Shown: positions 32,805-42,952 of the stretch, one piece after another
How positions within the stretch are numbered: the first letter of the stretch is position 1
How the letters are laid out: every line of letters begins with the position of its first letter
NCBI GenBank assembly: GCA_021792615.1
Contig: JAJYUJ010000007.1
Span: 1 to 64,000 of the forward strand
Source of the DNA: a bacterium
Lineage (GTDB): Bacteria > JAMCPX01
DNA: 64,000 nucleotides
Direction: 5' to 3'
The notes under the pieces: model-generated
What the model saw: the letters and a program-made list of their open reading frames with translations, nothing else
Told to the model about the DNA's origin: nothing
Databases searched by the model: none
Made by a program: the position numbers and the translations under genes

Positions 32805-35363
32805 ATGGAGCAGGATACAGACGGCATAACGGGCCTTTCATCCGCAGAGGTATTGCAAAGGCTGAAACAGGACGGTTATAATGAACTCCCGTCTTCAAAA
32901 AGGAGAAATATCTTCAGGATCGCCTTGGATGTCGTGAAGGAACCCATGCTCCTTTTATTGGTTGCATGCGGTACGCTCTATTTCGCAATCGGTGATATAA
33001 AAGAAGCGGTGATCCTGATCAGCTTTGTGTTCGTGGTCATCGGCATCACCCTCTATCAGGAACGGAAAACCGAGAGGGCGCTCGAGGCACTCCGCGACCT
33101 CTCCAGTCCAAGGGCCATGGTCATACGGGACAACATGCACGTACGGATCCCGGGCAGAGAGGTGGTGACCGGAGACATCGTGATAGTATCCGAGGGCGAC
33201 CGCGTCCCCGCGGATGCCGTGCTGCTCAACGCCAATAATATTACCGTTGATGAGTCGCTTTTGACCGGGGAATCGGTCCCGGTACGCAAATCATCCTGGG
33301 ACGGAAAACAGGAGATGAACACTCCCGGAGGAGACGACCTGCCGTTCATATACTCGGGCACTCTTATCGTACAGGGCCAGGGCACAGCCAGGGTCCTGAA
33401 AACAGGGCTCAACACCGAGCTGGGGAAAATAGGCAAGATACTGCAGGTCCTGGAACCCGAGGAAACCCTTCTCCATAAAGAGGTGCGAAGACTCGTGCGT
33501 AACTTCACGATCTTTGCGGTTACTCTCTCGGCCCTTGTCATAGTCGTCTACGGCATAACACGGGCGAACTGGTCCAACGGATTTCTCGCGGGACTTACCC
33601 TAGCCATGGCTATATTGCCCGAGGAGTTTCCCGTTGTTCTTACCATATTCCTCGCACTCGGTGCATGGCGGATCTCGAAAGAGCACGTTCTTACCCGCAG
33701 GGTATCTGCCATCGAGACCCTCGGTGCCGCGACTGTACTCTGCGTGGACAAAACAGGCACGTTGACGCAGAACAGGATGTCCGTGGAAAAATTATTCTGC
33801 AATAATGAATTCTATGATCTCAACCGGGACCATGCCAAACCGCTGCCCGAGAACTTCCACCAGCTCCTCGAATTTGCAATCCTTTCAAGTCAGAGCGATC
33901 CCAGGGACCCGATGGAAAGCGCCCTGAAGGGTCTCGGTAATGAACTACTGTCTCACACGGAACACCTTCATACGGACTGGAACATGGAACATGAATATCC
34001 TCTTTCAAAGGAGCTTCTTGCCATGTCCAGGGTATGGAAATCCGCAGACGGCAAGGATTATGTCATAGCTGCCAAAGGAGCTCCCGAGGCGATAGCGGAC
34101 CTATGCCACATGAGCCCGGAAGAAAAACAGCACCTCTCGGATCAGGTAAGCATCATGGCCGGAGAAGGCCTGCGTGTGCTCGGCATAGCCAAGGCGTATT
34201 TCAGTCTGCATAACCTGCCGAGGATCCAGCATGACTTTGACTTCCAGTTCATCGGCCTTACCGGATTTGCGGACCCCATCAGGCCTTCCGTTCCCGGGGC
34301 GCTGCAGGAATGTTACGGTGCTGGCATACGCGTGATCATGATAACGGGCGACTATCCGGTTACCGCAAAAAGCATAGCGGCACAGATCGGACTCAGCGGC
34401 GCTGACGACGTAATCACGGGACAGGAGCTTGATACCCTGCGTGACGAAGAACTGAGGGAACGGCTAAAGGCCGTGAACATCTTTGCGCGGGTTGTGCCGG
34501 AACAGAAACTGCGCATCGTCGATGCACTCAAGGCGAACGGCGAGATCGTCGCCATGACCGGTGACGGGGTCAATGATGCACCTGCACTCAAGTCCGCTCA
34601 CATCGGCATAGCCATGGGAGCGCGGGGAACGGATGTTGCCAGAGAAGCGGCATCCCTCGTGCTGCTCGATGACGATTTCTCCTCAATCGTAAAGTCCGTC
34701 AGGATGGGCAGGAGGATTTACGACAATCTAAAAAAGGCAATGGCATACATCCTTGCCATCCACGTACCGATAGCGGGTATTTCCCTTATACCCGTGCTGT
34801 TCGGATGGCCTCTCATCCTTATGCCCGTACATATAGCGTTTCTCGAACTCATCATAGACCCGTCAAGCTCGGTCGTATTCGAAGCAGAGGCGGAAGAAAC
34901 AGACACCATGAAGCGCAAGCCGCGAAGGTTTGACGAACGGCTTTTCAATAAGCGGACGTTCGGCATAAGCCTGCTGCAGGGCTGTGTCGTACTTGCAATC
35001 GTGCTCGGGATCTTCATCGTGTCCATGCATCTGGGTCAAACAGAAACGCAATCAAGGGCGCTGACGTTTACGACGCTGATCATCGCGAACCTCGGGCTTA
35101 TCCTCACCAACCGTTCCTGGTCCAGGACCATCGTATCGACGCTGGGCATAAAAAACAGGGCACTCTGGGGGGTCGTTTCGGGCGCAATGGTGTTCCTTGC
35201 CCTTACTATCTACGTACCTTTCCTGCAAACTCTTTTCAGGTTCTCAACGCTTCATCCGTTTGATATCGGCATCGGTTTTGGCGCAGGGCTGCTCAGCGTA
35301 GGGTGGTTTGAGACAATGAAACTGTATGCACAATTGAAAAATAAAAAGGTAAACCGGGATTAA
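32805..35363 (+). CDS. P-type cation-transporting ATPase (PII-like)
   Basis: An 852-residue P-type ATPase with the N-terminal cation ATPase domain (GLSSAEVLQRLKQDGYNELP), the actuator TGES loop (LLTGESVPV), the phosphorylation site CVDKTGTLTQN, and the hinge MTGDGVNDAPALKSA. The ion-binding helix reads LPEEFPVVLT instead of the calcium-pump PEGLP, which marks a distinct subgroup with untested specificity, possibly Ca2+, Mn2+ or another divalent ion. C-terminal helices make ten in all. The ATG at 32805 fits the domain start; a TTG at 32772 is also open. The stop codon lies in an inverted-repeat element. Confidence 0.93.
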   Translation: MEQDTDGITGLSSAEVLQRLKQDGYNELPSSKRRNIFRIALDVVKEPMLLLLVACGTLYFAIGDIKEAVILISFVFVVIGITLYQERKTERALEALRDLSSPRAMVIRDNMHVRIPGREVVTGDIVIVSEGDRVPADAVLLNANNITVDESLLTGESVPVRKSSWDGKQEMNTPGGDDLPFIYSGTLIVQGQGTARVLKTGLNTELGKIGKILQVLEPEETLLHKEVRRLVRNFTIFAVTLSALVIVVYGITRANWSNGFLAGLTLAMAILPEEFPVVLTIFLALGAWRISKEHVLTRRVSAIETLGAATVLCVDKTGTLTQNRMSVEKLFCNNEFYDLNRDHAKPLPENFHQLLEFAILSSQSDPRDPMESALKGLGNELLSHTEHLHTDWNMEHEYPLSKELLAMSRVWKSADGKDYVIAAKGAPEAIADLCHMSPEEKQHLSDQVSIMAGEGLRVLGIAKAYFSLHNLPRIQHDFDFQFIGLTGFADPIRPSVPGALQECYGAGIRVIMITGDYPVTAKSIAAQIGLSGADDVITGQELDTLRDEELRERLKAVNIFARVVPEQKLRIVDALKANGEIVAMTGDGVNDAPALKSAHIGIAMGARGTDVAREAASLVLLDDDFSSIVKSVRMGRRIYDNLKKAMAYILAIHVPIAGISLIPVLFGWPLILMPVHIAFLELIIDPSSSVVFEAEAEETDTMKRKPRRFDERLFNKRTFGISLLQGCVVLAIVLGIFIVSMHLGQTETQSRALTFTTLIIANLGLILTNRSWSRTIVSTLGIKNRALWGVVSGAMVFLALTIYVPFLQTLFRFSTLHPFDIGIGFGAGLLSVGWFETMKLYAQLKNKKVNRD

Positions 35364-35456
35364 CCTGAAAAATGCAATAAGGAGGTTTACGTATTCGTTC
35401 AACCACGCGCATTGCATAAACCTCCTTATTTTACAATCGCATTTTTCGGGTTAACC
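35361..35456. repeat. Inverted-repeat element, compact form, between convergent genes
   Basis: TTAACCTGAAAAATGC and GCATTTTTCGGGTTAA form the outer arms, with an inner perfect 14-base pair AATAAGGAGGTTTA/TAAACCTCCTTATT around a 27-base loop. The stop codons of both the P-type ATPase (35361-35363) and cheB (35451-35453) lie in its arms. It is the short version of the element at 7959-8177 and probably ends transcription from both sides. Confidence 0.75.
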
Positions 35457-36545
35457 TTTTGCCCAGCGGTTGAGTTCCATAGCAATAAGATAATAGGGCA
35501 GTACCCGGTCGACCTTTCCCGTGGCTATTGCCTCCCGGGGCATGCCGAAGATAACTGCGGTCTCTTCGGACTCTGCTATCGTGTAACCTCCTGCATCTTT
35601 TATCTTTTCTATGCCTTTTTTGCCGTCATCCCCCATTCCGGTGAGAACGACTCCGGCGCACATCTTACCGAACTCCTGGGCTGCAGAGGCAAACATTTCA
35701 TTGACCGATGGTATGAATTTATCCTCTTGCCTGCGCGGTATCAATTTGAGTATCCTTTTATTGTCGAGGAACATTATCGAAATACTGTACCCGCCCGGGC
35801 ACACGAAGATCATACCCTGCCTGAGCGGCTCGTTATCTTCCGCTTCTTTGACACTGAGACTTGTATACTTGTTTAGTCTCTGTGCAAAGGTTGCCGTAAA
35901 GCCCGGAGGCATGTGCTGTGAAACGATAACACTGATCTTCATATTTTTATCCAGGCCCGATATCACCCTCTGTAATGCCGAAGGGCCTCCGGTGGAGGAA
36001 CCAATTGCGATCAACTTGAACCCGGCATAAATGCCAGAAGGCTCGTTTCCTGCGCCGGTAATCTTTACTATGGGTTTTGCCGCCGTATCTATGCCGAGAC
36101 TCAGTTTTAAATTAATATCCGCTATTCTTCTCTGGACGTTTTTCAGATTAATGTTCCGTACGTTCAGCACTTTTTTTATAACGTCCTCTTTTATCGAGTA
36201 GAGTTCCATGGACGCCCTGTTTACCGGCTTTGGAATAAAATCAACCGCGCCGAGCTCCATTGCCTTGAATACGCTTTCGGAATCCGCTTTTGAGCTGATC
36301 ACAATGGTCGGCGTAGGCTTTGTCCTCATGAGGATCCTCAGGAACGTAAATCCGTCCATGCGAGGCATTTCGAGATCCAGCGTGACAACGTCGGGGTCAA
36401 GGTCATTCAGTTTTTTCAGACCGTCCTCTCCGTCCGTAGCGGTACCTACAACCCTGATGGTACGGTTCGATTCCAGCATCGTCTTCAACGAGCGCCGGTT
36501 AAACGCCGAATCATCTATAATAAGCACCTTGATCTGATCGGTCAT
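35451..36545 (-). CDS. cheB: Chemotaxis protein CheB (methylesterase/deamidase)
   Basis: A 364-residue CheB. The N-terminal receiver has D57 (VVTLDLEMP), and the C-terminal esterase shows the catalytic Ser in IGSSTGGPSA, His in SQHMPPGFT and Asp in GMGDDGKKG. It removes methyl groups from the MCP, activated by phosphorylation from CheA. ATG 36545 overlaps the cheR stop (ATGA). It is last in the operon. Confidence 0.96.
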   Translation of the reverse strand: MTDQIKVLIIDDSAFNRRSLKTMLESNRTIRVVGTATDGEDGLKKLNDLDPDVVTLDLEMPRMDGFTFLRILMRTKPTPTIVISSKADSESVFKAMELGAVDFIPKPVNRASMELYSIKEDVIKKVLNVRNINLKNVQRRIADINLKLSLGIDTAAKPIVKITGAGNEPSGIYAGFKLIAIGSSTGGPSALQRVISGLDKNMKISVIVSQHMPPGFTATFAQRLNKYTSLSVKEAEDNEPLRQGMIFVCPGGYSISIMFLDNKRILKLIPRRQEDKFIPSVNEMFASAAQEFGKMCAGVVLTGMGDDGKKGIEKIKDAGGYTIAESEETAVIFGMPREAIATGKVDRVLPYYLIAMELNRWAKG

Positions 36546-37411
36546 TTTTGCGGCTTCCTGTAAACAAGATCGTTTTTGAGCTGTACCAGCTTGAACAGAC
36601 TGGTAATATTTATTAAAGACTCCGCATGTCCCAGCAAGAGCCATCCGTTACTGCCCAGTTTGTCATAGAATTTTTCGATAAGCTTTTTCTTCGATTCAAG
36701 ATCGAAGTATATGAGAACATTGCGGCATATAATCACATCCATCGATGAGAGCAGGTTAATGACCGTGCTGTCCATAAGGTTGATATGGGAAATCTTGATC
36801 ATATTTTTGATCTCGTCTTTTATTTTCAGCTTATCCCCGTACGGCTCGAAATATTTTTTTTTGTAATACTCGTCGGTGACCCTGAAAGAAGCATTCCCAT
36901 AGATGCCCTTTCTGGATATGGATAAAACTCTCTGACTTATGTCCGTAGCGTAGATCTCTATATTGAAGTCTTTATCTATACCGTATTCCTTTGCCATGAT
37001 CGAGACCGTATACGGCTCCTCGCCGGTGGAGGAACCTGCACTCCATATCCGCAACGATGGCCTGCTGATGTAGGACTTTTCTGCCTTTATGATCGGTATA
37101 ATTTCTTCAAAGAGCGCCTTGAGCTGCAATATTTCTCTGAAAAAGTACGTCTCATTCGTTGTGAGGAGATCGACGACGATGCTCAATTCATCTTCCCGCT
37201 CCTTGTCATATTTCAGGAAGAAGTAATAATCCTTAAAAGAATTCAGTTTTCTTATGCCCAATCTGCTCGTAAGCCTGGATACGAATATGTATTTTTGCTC
37301 ATCGGAAAAGAAGATACCGCTGTACTCTTTTATAAAATCCCTGAGTCTGCGGAAATCATCATCCTCGAGATCGACAGCCGTATTGCTTGTATGCGTCAAG
37401 GTACTGTACAT
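36542..37411 (-). CDS. cheR: Chemotaxis protein CheR (MCP methyltransferase)
   Basis: A 289-residue CheR that methylates receptor glutamates with SAM. The N-terminal helical domain (DFRRLRDFIKEYSGIFF) is followed by the methyltransferase core with SAGSSTGEEPYT, IYATDISQRVL and CRNVLIYFD. ATG 37411 lies just after the upstream stop; a second ATG at 37438 would overlap the HEAT gene by 23 bases and is equally possible. Confidence 0.95.
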   Translation of the reverse strand: MYSTLTHTSNTAVDLEDDDFRRLRDFIKEYSGIFFSDEQKYIFVSRLTSRLGIRKLNSFKDYYFFLKYDKEREDELSIVVDLLTTNETYFFREILQLKALFEEIIPIIKAEKSYISRPSLRIWSAGSSTGEEPYTVSIMAKEYGIDKDFNIEIYATDISQRVLSISRKGIYGNASFRVTDEYYKKKYFEPYGDKLKIKDEIKNMIKISHINLMDSTVINLLSSMDVIICRNVLIYFDLESKKKLIEKFYDKLGSNGWLLLGHAESLINITSLFKLVQLKNDLVYRKPQK

Positions 37412-37415
37412 AGGT

Positions 37416-39356
37416 TCAGCGATCTTCCGAATGCGCATACCGTCCGAGAACGGACAACGCTTTCTCCCTGATTTTTTGCTCCGGACCCGAAGCGAGCCTC
37501 TTCAATATGCCGTGAGAAGTCTTGTTGTTTGCCTTCCCCAGCATATAAATGACCTCCATAACAATGTCCTGATCCTTGCTTGAAAGTACTTGTTCTATCT
37601 CACCGGTACAATCCTCGACGGAAATGTCCATCAGGACCTGGAGGGCTGACAGGACAACCGCAGGCGATTCATCCCGGATGTACTTCGTCAAGATACCCTT
37701 TGCCTCACCCGTCTGCGGAGAATGCTTGAGGTGTTTGATAATTTCTATCTTCACCCATTGATCGTCGTCATTGATAAGCCATTTGACGGTATCGATAAAT
37801 TTTTCCGGTATGAGGATGGCCGTTGTCCGTACCGCTTCAATTCTTACGTCCCTGTTTTCATCGGCCAGCGCCATCTGGATGTCTTCGCCAAAGTTGTTGA
37901 GTGATAGGGTACCGATCGACGCGATAATTGCCGCGCGCACGGCAGCCTCACTGTCATTGAGCAGTGTTTTTATGTCTTCAGCCATATCTTCTTTGTAAAA
38001 GCTTGCAACGAGTTTTGCCGAGGCAAGCCGTAACAGATAATCGCTGCTGTGCACCATACCATGGATCATGACCAGCGCCTGATCCGGAATATTCTTGCCG
38101 ACCTTGACGAAGCTGTCGATCGAAGCCGCGGTTACCGCCTTATTGTCGGATCCCATCAGCTTGACCAGCAGTTTGAGACTGTGCGGATCAAGGAAGGTAC
38201 CGAAGATGCGGGCAAGGAGCACGGGGATTTCCTCAGTTTCATCCGACTCGAGGAGGTAGGATAACCCTTCCGGAGGTGCATCCGGAGAGTCCGGTAATTG
38301 AGACAGATAGAGAAGGCCTGCCTTGATCTGGGACACACTCTTGTTCCCGACGAGCAGTGCGACAACGTCAGCCCTGATGGAATCACCCCGGTCTATCAGT
38401 GCCGCCACACACGCGACGGCAAGATCGGGATCGTCGGCATATTTCAGGATCGTCCCGGGAGCGCTTTTTTCGCCGGACCAGCCGAGGATCCTGATACCGG
38501 CCTTGACCGTTGCACTGTCGACGCTCGAGAGCATTTTTTCCATGATATACGAGTCATGGATGTTCGATTGCCGTACTGAACTTCTTACAAAAGCAGCGTC
38601 CTGTTCGTTCAGGCTGTCATAGAGCTGAAGCAATGATCTTGCCGCTGCATCTCTGTTGGATCGTTTGTTGTCTTTTATTCCCTCAATAAGATAGGACGCG
38701 ACAACGGGATCATGGGTTGCACCGAGCAGGTCGAACACAGCTTTTTTGAGGAGCGGGTCTTCCATGAGAGGCACGATGTCCGCTATGGGGATCTTGAATC
38801 CTTTTTTGCCGAGATTGGCAAGGGCTTCGATGGCTGAGAAAACGATATAAATCTCTTTTTGTTTCAGGAGCCCTGTTATGGAGAGAATGACATCTTCTGT
38901 ACCGATCTTGCCGAGCGCCTCCGTAGCTGCCGTAGACAAATTCTGCTGGGGGCTCGATGTCAGTTTTATGAGAACGGGAATTACCTCGGGATCTCCTATG
39001 TCTCCCAGAACATCGACGAGAAGCTTCGATAACTCCCACTGGTCTGCATCGATCGCCCGTATAATGTGTTTGATGGCTTTTTTACCGGTTTTTGTCAGTC
39101 CTTCAACCCCGGCCGTTCTCAGCCCGGCATTATCCTGAGAATTTATTATATCTATAAAAAGACCGGTAAGTTTGTCCGGATCCTGCGCTCTCAAGAGCGA
39201 CTCCAGAGCGGTTTTCCGTACTCTGAAACTCTCGTCGCCGAGCAACACCGTAAAGAGCTCCCTGTTGTCATCGAACAGCAGGGTACCGATGCTTCCGGCA
39301 AAGGCAACCTTTTCCTCTTCAGACATACTGCCTACATCGTACCGTGTTTCCGTCAT
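37416..39356 (-). CDS. HEAT-repeat protein of the chemosensory cluster
   Basis: A 646-residue protein built almost wholly of HEAT-type repeats (for example KLLVDVLGDIGDPEVIPVLIKL, AATEALGKIGTEDVI and IEAVRTTAILIPEKFIDTV). No signal peptide or membrane helix is evident. Its place between the zinc-ribbon/receiver gene and cheR, with 4-base overlaps or short gaps, implies a structural or scaffold role in the signalling complex. Relatives of PBS-lyase/HEAT type occur in many deltaproteobacterial Che clusters, but a defined function is not known to me. Its C-terminus overlaps the longer possible cheR start. Confidence 0.82.
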   Translation of the reverse strand: MTETRYDVGSMSEEEKVAFAGSIGTLLFDDNRELFTVLLGDESFRVRKTALESLLRAQDPDKLTGLFIDIINSQDNAGLRTAGVEGLTKTGKKAIKHIIRAIDADQWELSKLLVDVLGDIGDPEVIPVLIKLTSSPQQNLSTAATEALGKIGTEDVILSITGLLKQKEIYIVFSAIEALANLGKKGFKIPIADIVPLMEDPLLKKAVFDLLGATHDPVVASYLIEGIKDNKRSNRDAAARSLLQLYDSLNEQDAAFVRSSVRQSNIHDSYIMEKMLSSVDSATVKAGIRILGWSGEKSAPGTILKYADDPDLAVACVAALIDRGDSIRADVVALLVGNKSVSQIKAGLLYLSQLPDSPDAPPEGLSYLLESDETEEIPVLLARIFGTFLDPHSLKLLVKLMGSDNKAVTAASIDSFVKVGKNIPDQALVMIHGMVHSSDYLLRLASAKLVASFYKEDMAEDIKTLLNDSEAAVRAAIIASIGTLSLNNFGEDIQMALADENRDVRIEAVRTTAILIPEKFIDTVKWLINDDDQWVKIEIIKHLKHSPQTGEAKGILTKYIRDESPAVVLSALQVLMDISVEDCTGEIEQVLSSKDQDIVMEVIYMLGKANNKTSHGILKRLASGPEQKIREKALSVLGRYAHSEDR

Positions 39357-40288
39357 TGCTCAATCCCCAGTTCTTTTTTCTTTTTCTGCACCAGCTCGTC
39401 GAGAGATTCTTTTAAAAAATCCTCCTGCTGACGTATGTGTTCTGCGATCCTTTTTTTAAAGAGCTTCTTCCCTTCTTCGAGATCTTTTTCCAGAACCTCT
39501 TCAACCATATTCTGCCGGATGCCCTGTTCAAGGACATCCTGATTGTACAGTGCAATATCGGATATAATAATGCGCGCAAGTCTTCTTGCCTTTTCTCTAT
39601 CCTGCATATCTGCCGGTGTTTGTACGAGCTCTTCTTCGTTGAACTTCTCGGTATCGCTGGTTTTCACCTCGGGCGAGGGTGATTCACTCACTCCCACACC
39701 GACCTGGGCTGCTTCCGCTACCGCGGGTGTTTCCTGAACCTCTTCCTGCCTGCTGATCAGCCTGTTTATTTTGGCTGCCAGGCTGTCCCTGATATGGTGC
39801 TTCTCTATAAAATCATCCGCGCCGTAAAGGCTCTGCGGTATGCGCTTGTAGCGTGTTTTATCGTATATCGACGCCACGAGTATGACCTTGATGCTCTGCA
39901 AACGTTTATCTTTCTTGATCAGCTCCGGGAATTCGAAGCCGAATATGTCCGGCAGTGCGACATCCACGATCACCACTTCGGGGTGGGTGTCCTCCATAAT
40001 GGAGACCGCCTCGACACCGTTCTTTGCATACAGGGGGAAGAATTTCTCCTCCCGGAGGAGCTCCCCCATCATTTCCCGCATTGAACTCGAGGGATGCGCA
40101 ATCAGTACCTTCCTTCCTTCCGCAATAACCGGCAGTTCCTCTTTCGCTCTTTCCGGAACTGGAACTGCCTTCTTCTTCAGGAGGAATATCTGTCCGCACT
40201 TCGAACATCTCAGTTTCAGGCTGTCGCCGGATATTCTGTTATCGTCCACTTTATAGGTTGTAGCGCATTGGGGGCAGCGTATGATCAT
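39353..40288 (-). CDS. Zinc-ribbon/receiver protein
   Basis: A 311-residue protein. Residues 1-38 are an MJ0042-type zinc ribbon (CPQCATTYKVDDNRISG, then CSKCGQIF). A receiver domain follows (~65-190) with the phosphoacceptor region VVIVDVALPDIFGFEF and a Lys-bearing C-terminal strand. The final ~100 residues are a charged helical tail (probable coiled coil, DLEEGKKLFKKRIAEHIRQQ). No DNA-binding or enzymatic output domain is present. It overlaps the HEAT gene by 4 bases, and the two probably act together as a CheA-driven output or adaptation module. Confidence 0.85.
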   Translation of the reverse strand: MIIRCPQCATTYKVDDNRISGDSLKLRCSKCGQIFLLKKKAVPVPERAKEELPVIAEGRKVLIAHPSSSMREMMGELLREEKFFPLYAKNGVEAVSIMEDTHPEVVIVDVALPDIFGFEFPELIKKDKRLQSIKVILVASIYDKTRYKRIPQSLYGADDFIEKHHIRDSLAAKINRLISRQEEVQETPAVAEAAQVGVGVSESPSPEVKTSDTEKFNEEELVQTPADMQDREKARRLARIIISDIALYNQDVLEQGIRQNMVEEVLEKDLEEGKKLFKKRIAEHIRQQEDFLKESLDELVQKKKKELGIEQ

Positions 40289-40295
40289 GGTACCG

Positions 40296-42410
40296 TTACA
40301 CCTTAAACATTTTTAATATGTCCTGCAGGACACTGGACTGCTTATCGAGGAGTTTTGATATCTCGTTGAGCTGGGAAACATTCGAGACGTTTTCACCGGA
40401 CGATGTTTTGATCCTTCCCAGCGAAGACATAACAAATTCGTTTGTCTTTGCCTGTTCCTGCGTTGCCTTATTAATAAAATTAACCATCTCCGAGATATTT
40501 TCTATAGCCTGGCTGATGAATTTGCTGCTCTTTGACTGCTCCTCCATTGAATTCTTCACCTGCTCGGAAACGCTCCGCATCCTCTCCGATGCTTTGGTGA
40601 TCTGTTCCGATCCCCGTGCCTGTTCCTGCGTTGCCTTGGCTATCTCTACCATCATCGTCGTTATATTGGTTATTGCGTTGGTTACTTCTTTGGAAGCCTT
40701 TGTCTGATCCTGCGTTGCCCGTGCTATCTCTCCGGACATCAGGCTCGCCTGGGAAGAACTTTCGGATATTTTCAACAATGCCGTTCCCGCGGAGTTCGCA
40801 AGCTCGCTTCCCTTCTCTACTGCTTTATTGACGGAAACTACGGAATCCTGCGCTTGTATGGATTCGGACTGGACTGCCCGTATAATGTTCGTTATCTCCT
40901 TGGTTGAAGACGCTGTCCTCTCTGCGAGTTCTTTTATCTCATCTGCGACAACCGCAAAACTCTTTCCGTATTCTCCGGACTGGGAGGCGATAATAGCGGC
41001 ATTGAGGGCAAGGAGGTTGGTCTGTGCGGTAACCTCTTCTATTACATTCAGGATCTTGCCTATATCGTCGACCTTCTGGACGAAACTGCCGATTGTTTCC
41101 GCCACATGATTCGAGGCCTCCTTGATCTGCTTCATGCCCTCTATCGTTATGTTTACGGAAGAGACCCCTTCTTGCGCGTCTGCCATAACCTTGTTCGCTA
41201 TGACAAAGGTTTCATTCGTATTGGCCTCTATTTGCTTTGTCGAGGCATCCATCTCAACGATGGATGTCGCGGTCTCGTCGGTTATCCTGAGCAGTTGCTC
41301 GACGTTGCCGGCCACCTGTTTTATCGATGCACTCATCTCTTCTATGGATGATGTTGTTTCCTCTATGGCCGAAGACAGCATCTCCACGTTTTCGAGCACC
41401 TCTTCGATACTCGACGAAAGCTCCAGTACCGAAGACGCACTCTCTGTCGATGAGTTATGCAGGGTATCGGTGTTCTTGGCTATGTCCTTTATAGATGCAT
41501 TGAGCTCGGTCATGGATGATGTCGTGTCCTCTACGGATTTTTGCTGTATCTCCGAAGACTCAAGCAGGGATACGGCGTTCTTGGTTATCTTATGCACAAC
41601 ATCCACGATGGCCTCCGACGTAGCCCGGACATTGCTCAAGACCTGTCTCAGGTTTTCCGACATGGCATTAAAAGAACCGGCAAGAAGCCCTATTTCATCT
41701 TTCGATCTCGACGGTACGGTCTGGGTAAGATCGCCCTCCGAAAGTGCGGATGCCCTCTCCGCAATCACCGGTATCTGCCCGACGATGCGCTGCACAAAAA
41801 AGAACGTCAGCACGGTACCGATAATGAAGTTTATCAGTACAATCAGAACAGCCCCGAGCATAAGCGATCTAAATTTTTTGCTGATACTGTTGAACGACAT
41901 GCCGAGATATACATATCCCCGTACCGTTTTCGACTGCCCGGACTCGTTTTGCCCGTTCAACGAAGAACTGGTTGTAACGACGTCCTTATTTATCTCCAGG
42001 AATTTTCCCGACGTGCCCAGACTGACCGTTTCACTCTTGCCTTTCGGACTCGCAAGTATCGAACTCAACTCATTGGAAAGCCCCGATTGCCTGAACCTCG
42101 ATACGAGCACATTGTCCTTTCCGTCCGTAACTACGACGTACGCGATATCCCCGTCCTTTAAGATATTATCCATGAGCTCGTTCAACAGTACTTTGTCTTC
42201 CGCAATGACGCCGAACCGTATGTTGTAAGCGAAATTTTCCGCTATCATGTCCCCCCGTTTTTTGAGCTCATCCGTAGACAGGGATCTCGTCAGGAGGAGA
42301 TAATATCCGCTGTAAACGATACTCAGTGCAATGATGCCCCAAATGATATAAAAAATAAATTTCAATCTCAGGCTGTGCCGTATATTCTGGAATTCCCCGA
42401 TAAATTTCAT
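40296..42410 (-). CDS. Methyl-accepting chemotaxis protein
   Basis: A 704-residue receptor. Membrane helices at about 17-40 and 184-206 bracket a ~140-residue periplasmic sensor of uncertain fold. A HAMP domain and a very long signalling coiled coil follow. The hairpin tip reads [30 protein letters not shown], in two parts separated by the variable ASQSGE; many receptors have EAARAGE there. After the tip the coil continues with repeated SSSQASL and ATQEQA blocks, far longer on the return strand than in E. coli Tsr. It is the only MCP in the window. Confidence 0.93.
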   Translation of the reverse strand: MKFIGEFQNIRHSLRLKFIFYIIWGIIALSIVYSGYYLLLTRSLSTDELKKRGDMIAENFAYNIRFGVIAEDKVLLNELMDNILKDGDIAYVVVTDGKDNVLVSRFRQSGLSNELSSILASPKGKSETVSLGTSGKFLEINKDVVTTSSSLNGQNESGQSKTVRGYVYLGMSFNSISKKFRSLMLGAVLIVLINFIIGTVLTFFFVQRIVGQIPVIAERASALSEGDLTQTVPSRSKDEIGLLAGSFNAMSENLRQVLSNVRATSEAIVDVVHKITKNAVSLLESSEIQQKSVEDTTSSMTELNASIKDIAKNTDTLHNSSTESASSVLELSSSIEEVLENVEMLSSAIEETTSSIEEMSASIKQVAGNVEQLLRITDETATSIVEMDASTKQIEANTNETFVIANKVMADAQEGVSSVNITIEGMKQIKEASNHVAETIGSFVQKVDDIGKILNVIEEVTAQTNLLALNAAIIASQSGEYGKSFAVVADEIKELAERTASSTKEITNIIRAVQSESIQAQDSVVSVNKAVEKGSELANSAGTALLKISESSSQASLMSGEIARATQDQTKASKEVTNAITNITTMMVEIAKATQEQARGSEQITKASERMRSVSEQVKNSMEEQSKSSKFISQAIENISEMVNFINKATQEQAKTNEFVMSSLGRIKTSSGENVSNVSQLNEISKLLDKQSSVLQDILKMFKV

Positions 42411-42952
42411 TCTTTGCCTCCTGTTTCCTGTTTTTTGTTTTTAAAAACAAGATTCTTAAATTGGACCCTTTCAGTCGTCGTCAATATCCGGTCCAGATTC
42501 AGCACCAATATGATTCTGCCCCGATCGCTGACAACGCTCGATAAATACTCCGATTCTATACCCTGAACGATCCTGGGCGGAGGTAAAACCTTTTTTGCAG
42601 GCACCCGTAAAACCTCTTTCACCCCGTCGACGATAAGCCCCGCTACTTTATCAATGACCTTTATGATAACTATCCGTAGCTTGTCCTGTGTGTCGCCGGC
42701 GGGGACCTCGAAGCGTTTTCTCATATCTATGACGGGTATAATATCGCCCCGAAGATCGATGACGCCCTCTAAAAACTCCGGGGCTCTCGGTACAGGCGTT
42801 ACCGGCATATATTTGATGATTTCGACTATCTTCATAATATCTATCGCATAAAACGCGCTGCCAATGCTTATAAGAATAAGCTGCACGCTGTCTTCCGCGG
42901 TGGATGCCGTCTTGATGTTGTTTTGTGTATTCATATCTGCCATACTGTTCAT
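42407..42952 (-). CDS. CheW-like coupling protein (1)
   Basis: A 181-residue CheW ([58 protein letters not shown]). CheW bridges receptors and CheA. A short basic C-terminal tail ([11 protein letters not shown]) follows. Its start overlaps the second cheW stop (ATGA), and its own stop overlaps the MCP start. Confidence 0.9.
   Translation of the reverse strand: MNSMADMNTQNNIKTASTAEDSVQLILISIGSAFYAIDIMKIVEIIKYMPVTPVPRAPEFLEGVIDLRGDIIPVIDMRKRFEVPAGDTQDKLRIVIIKVIDKVAGLIVDGVKEVLRVPAKKVLPPPRIVQGIESEYLSSVVSDRGRIILVLNLDRILTTTERVQFKNLVFKNKKQETGGKE

Noticed and set aside
41122-42228. Plus-strand frame of 368 codons opposite the MCP
   Set aside because: Ser/Thr-rich shadow of the MCP coiled coil, with no start signal.
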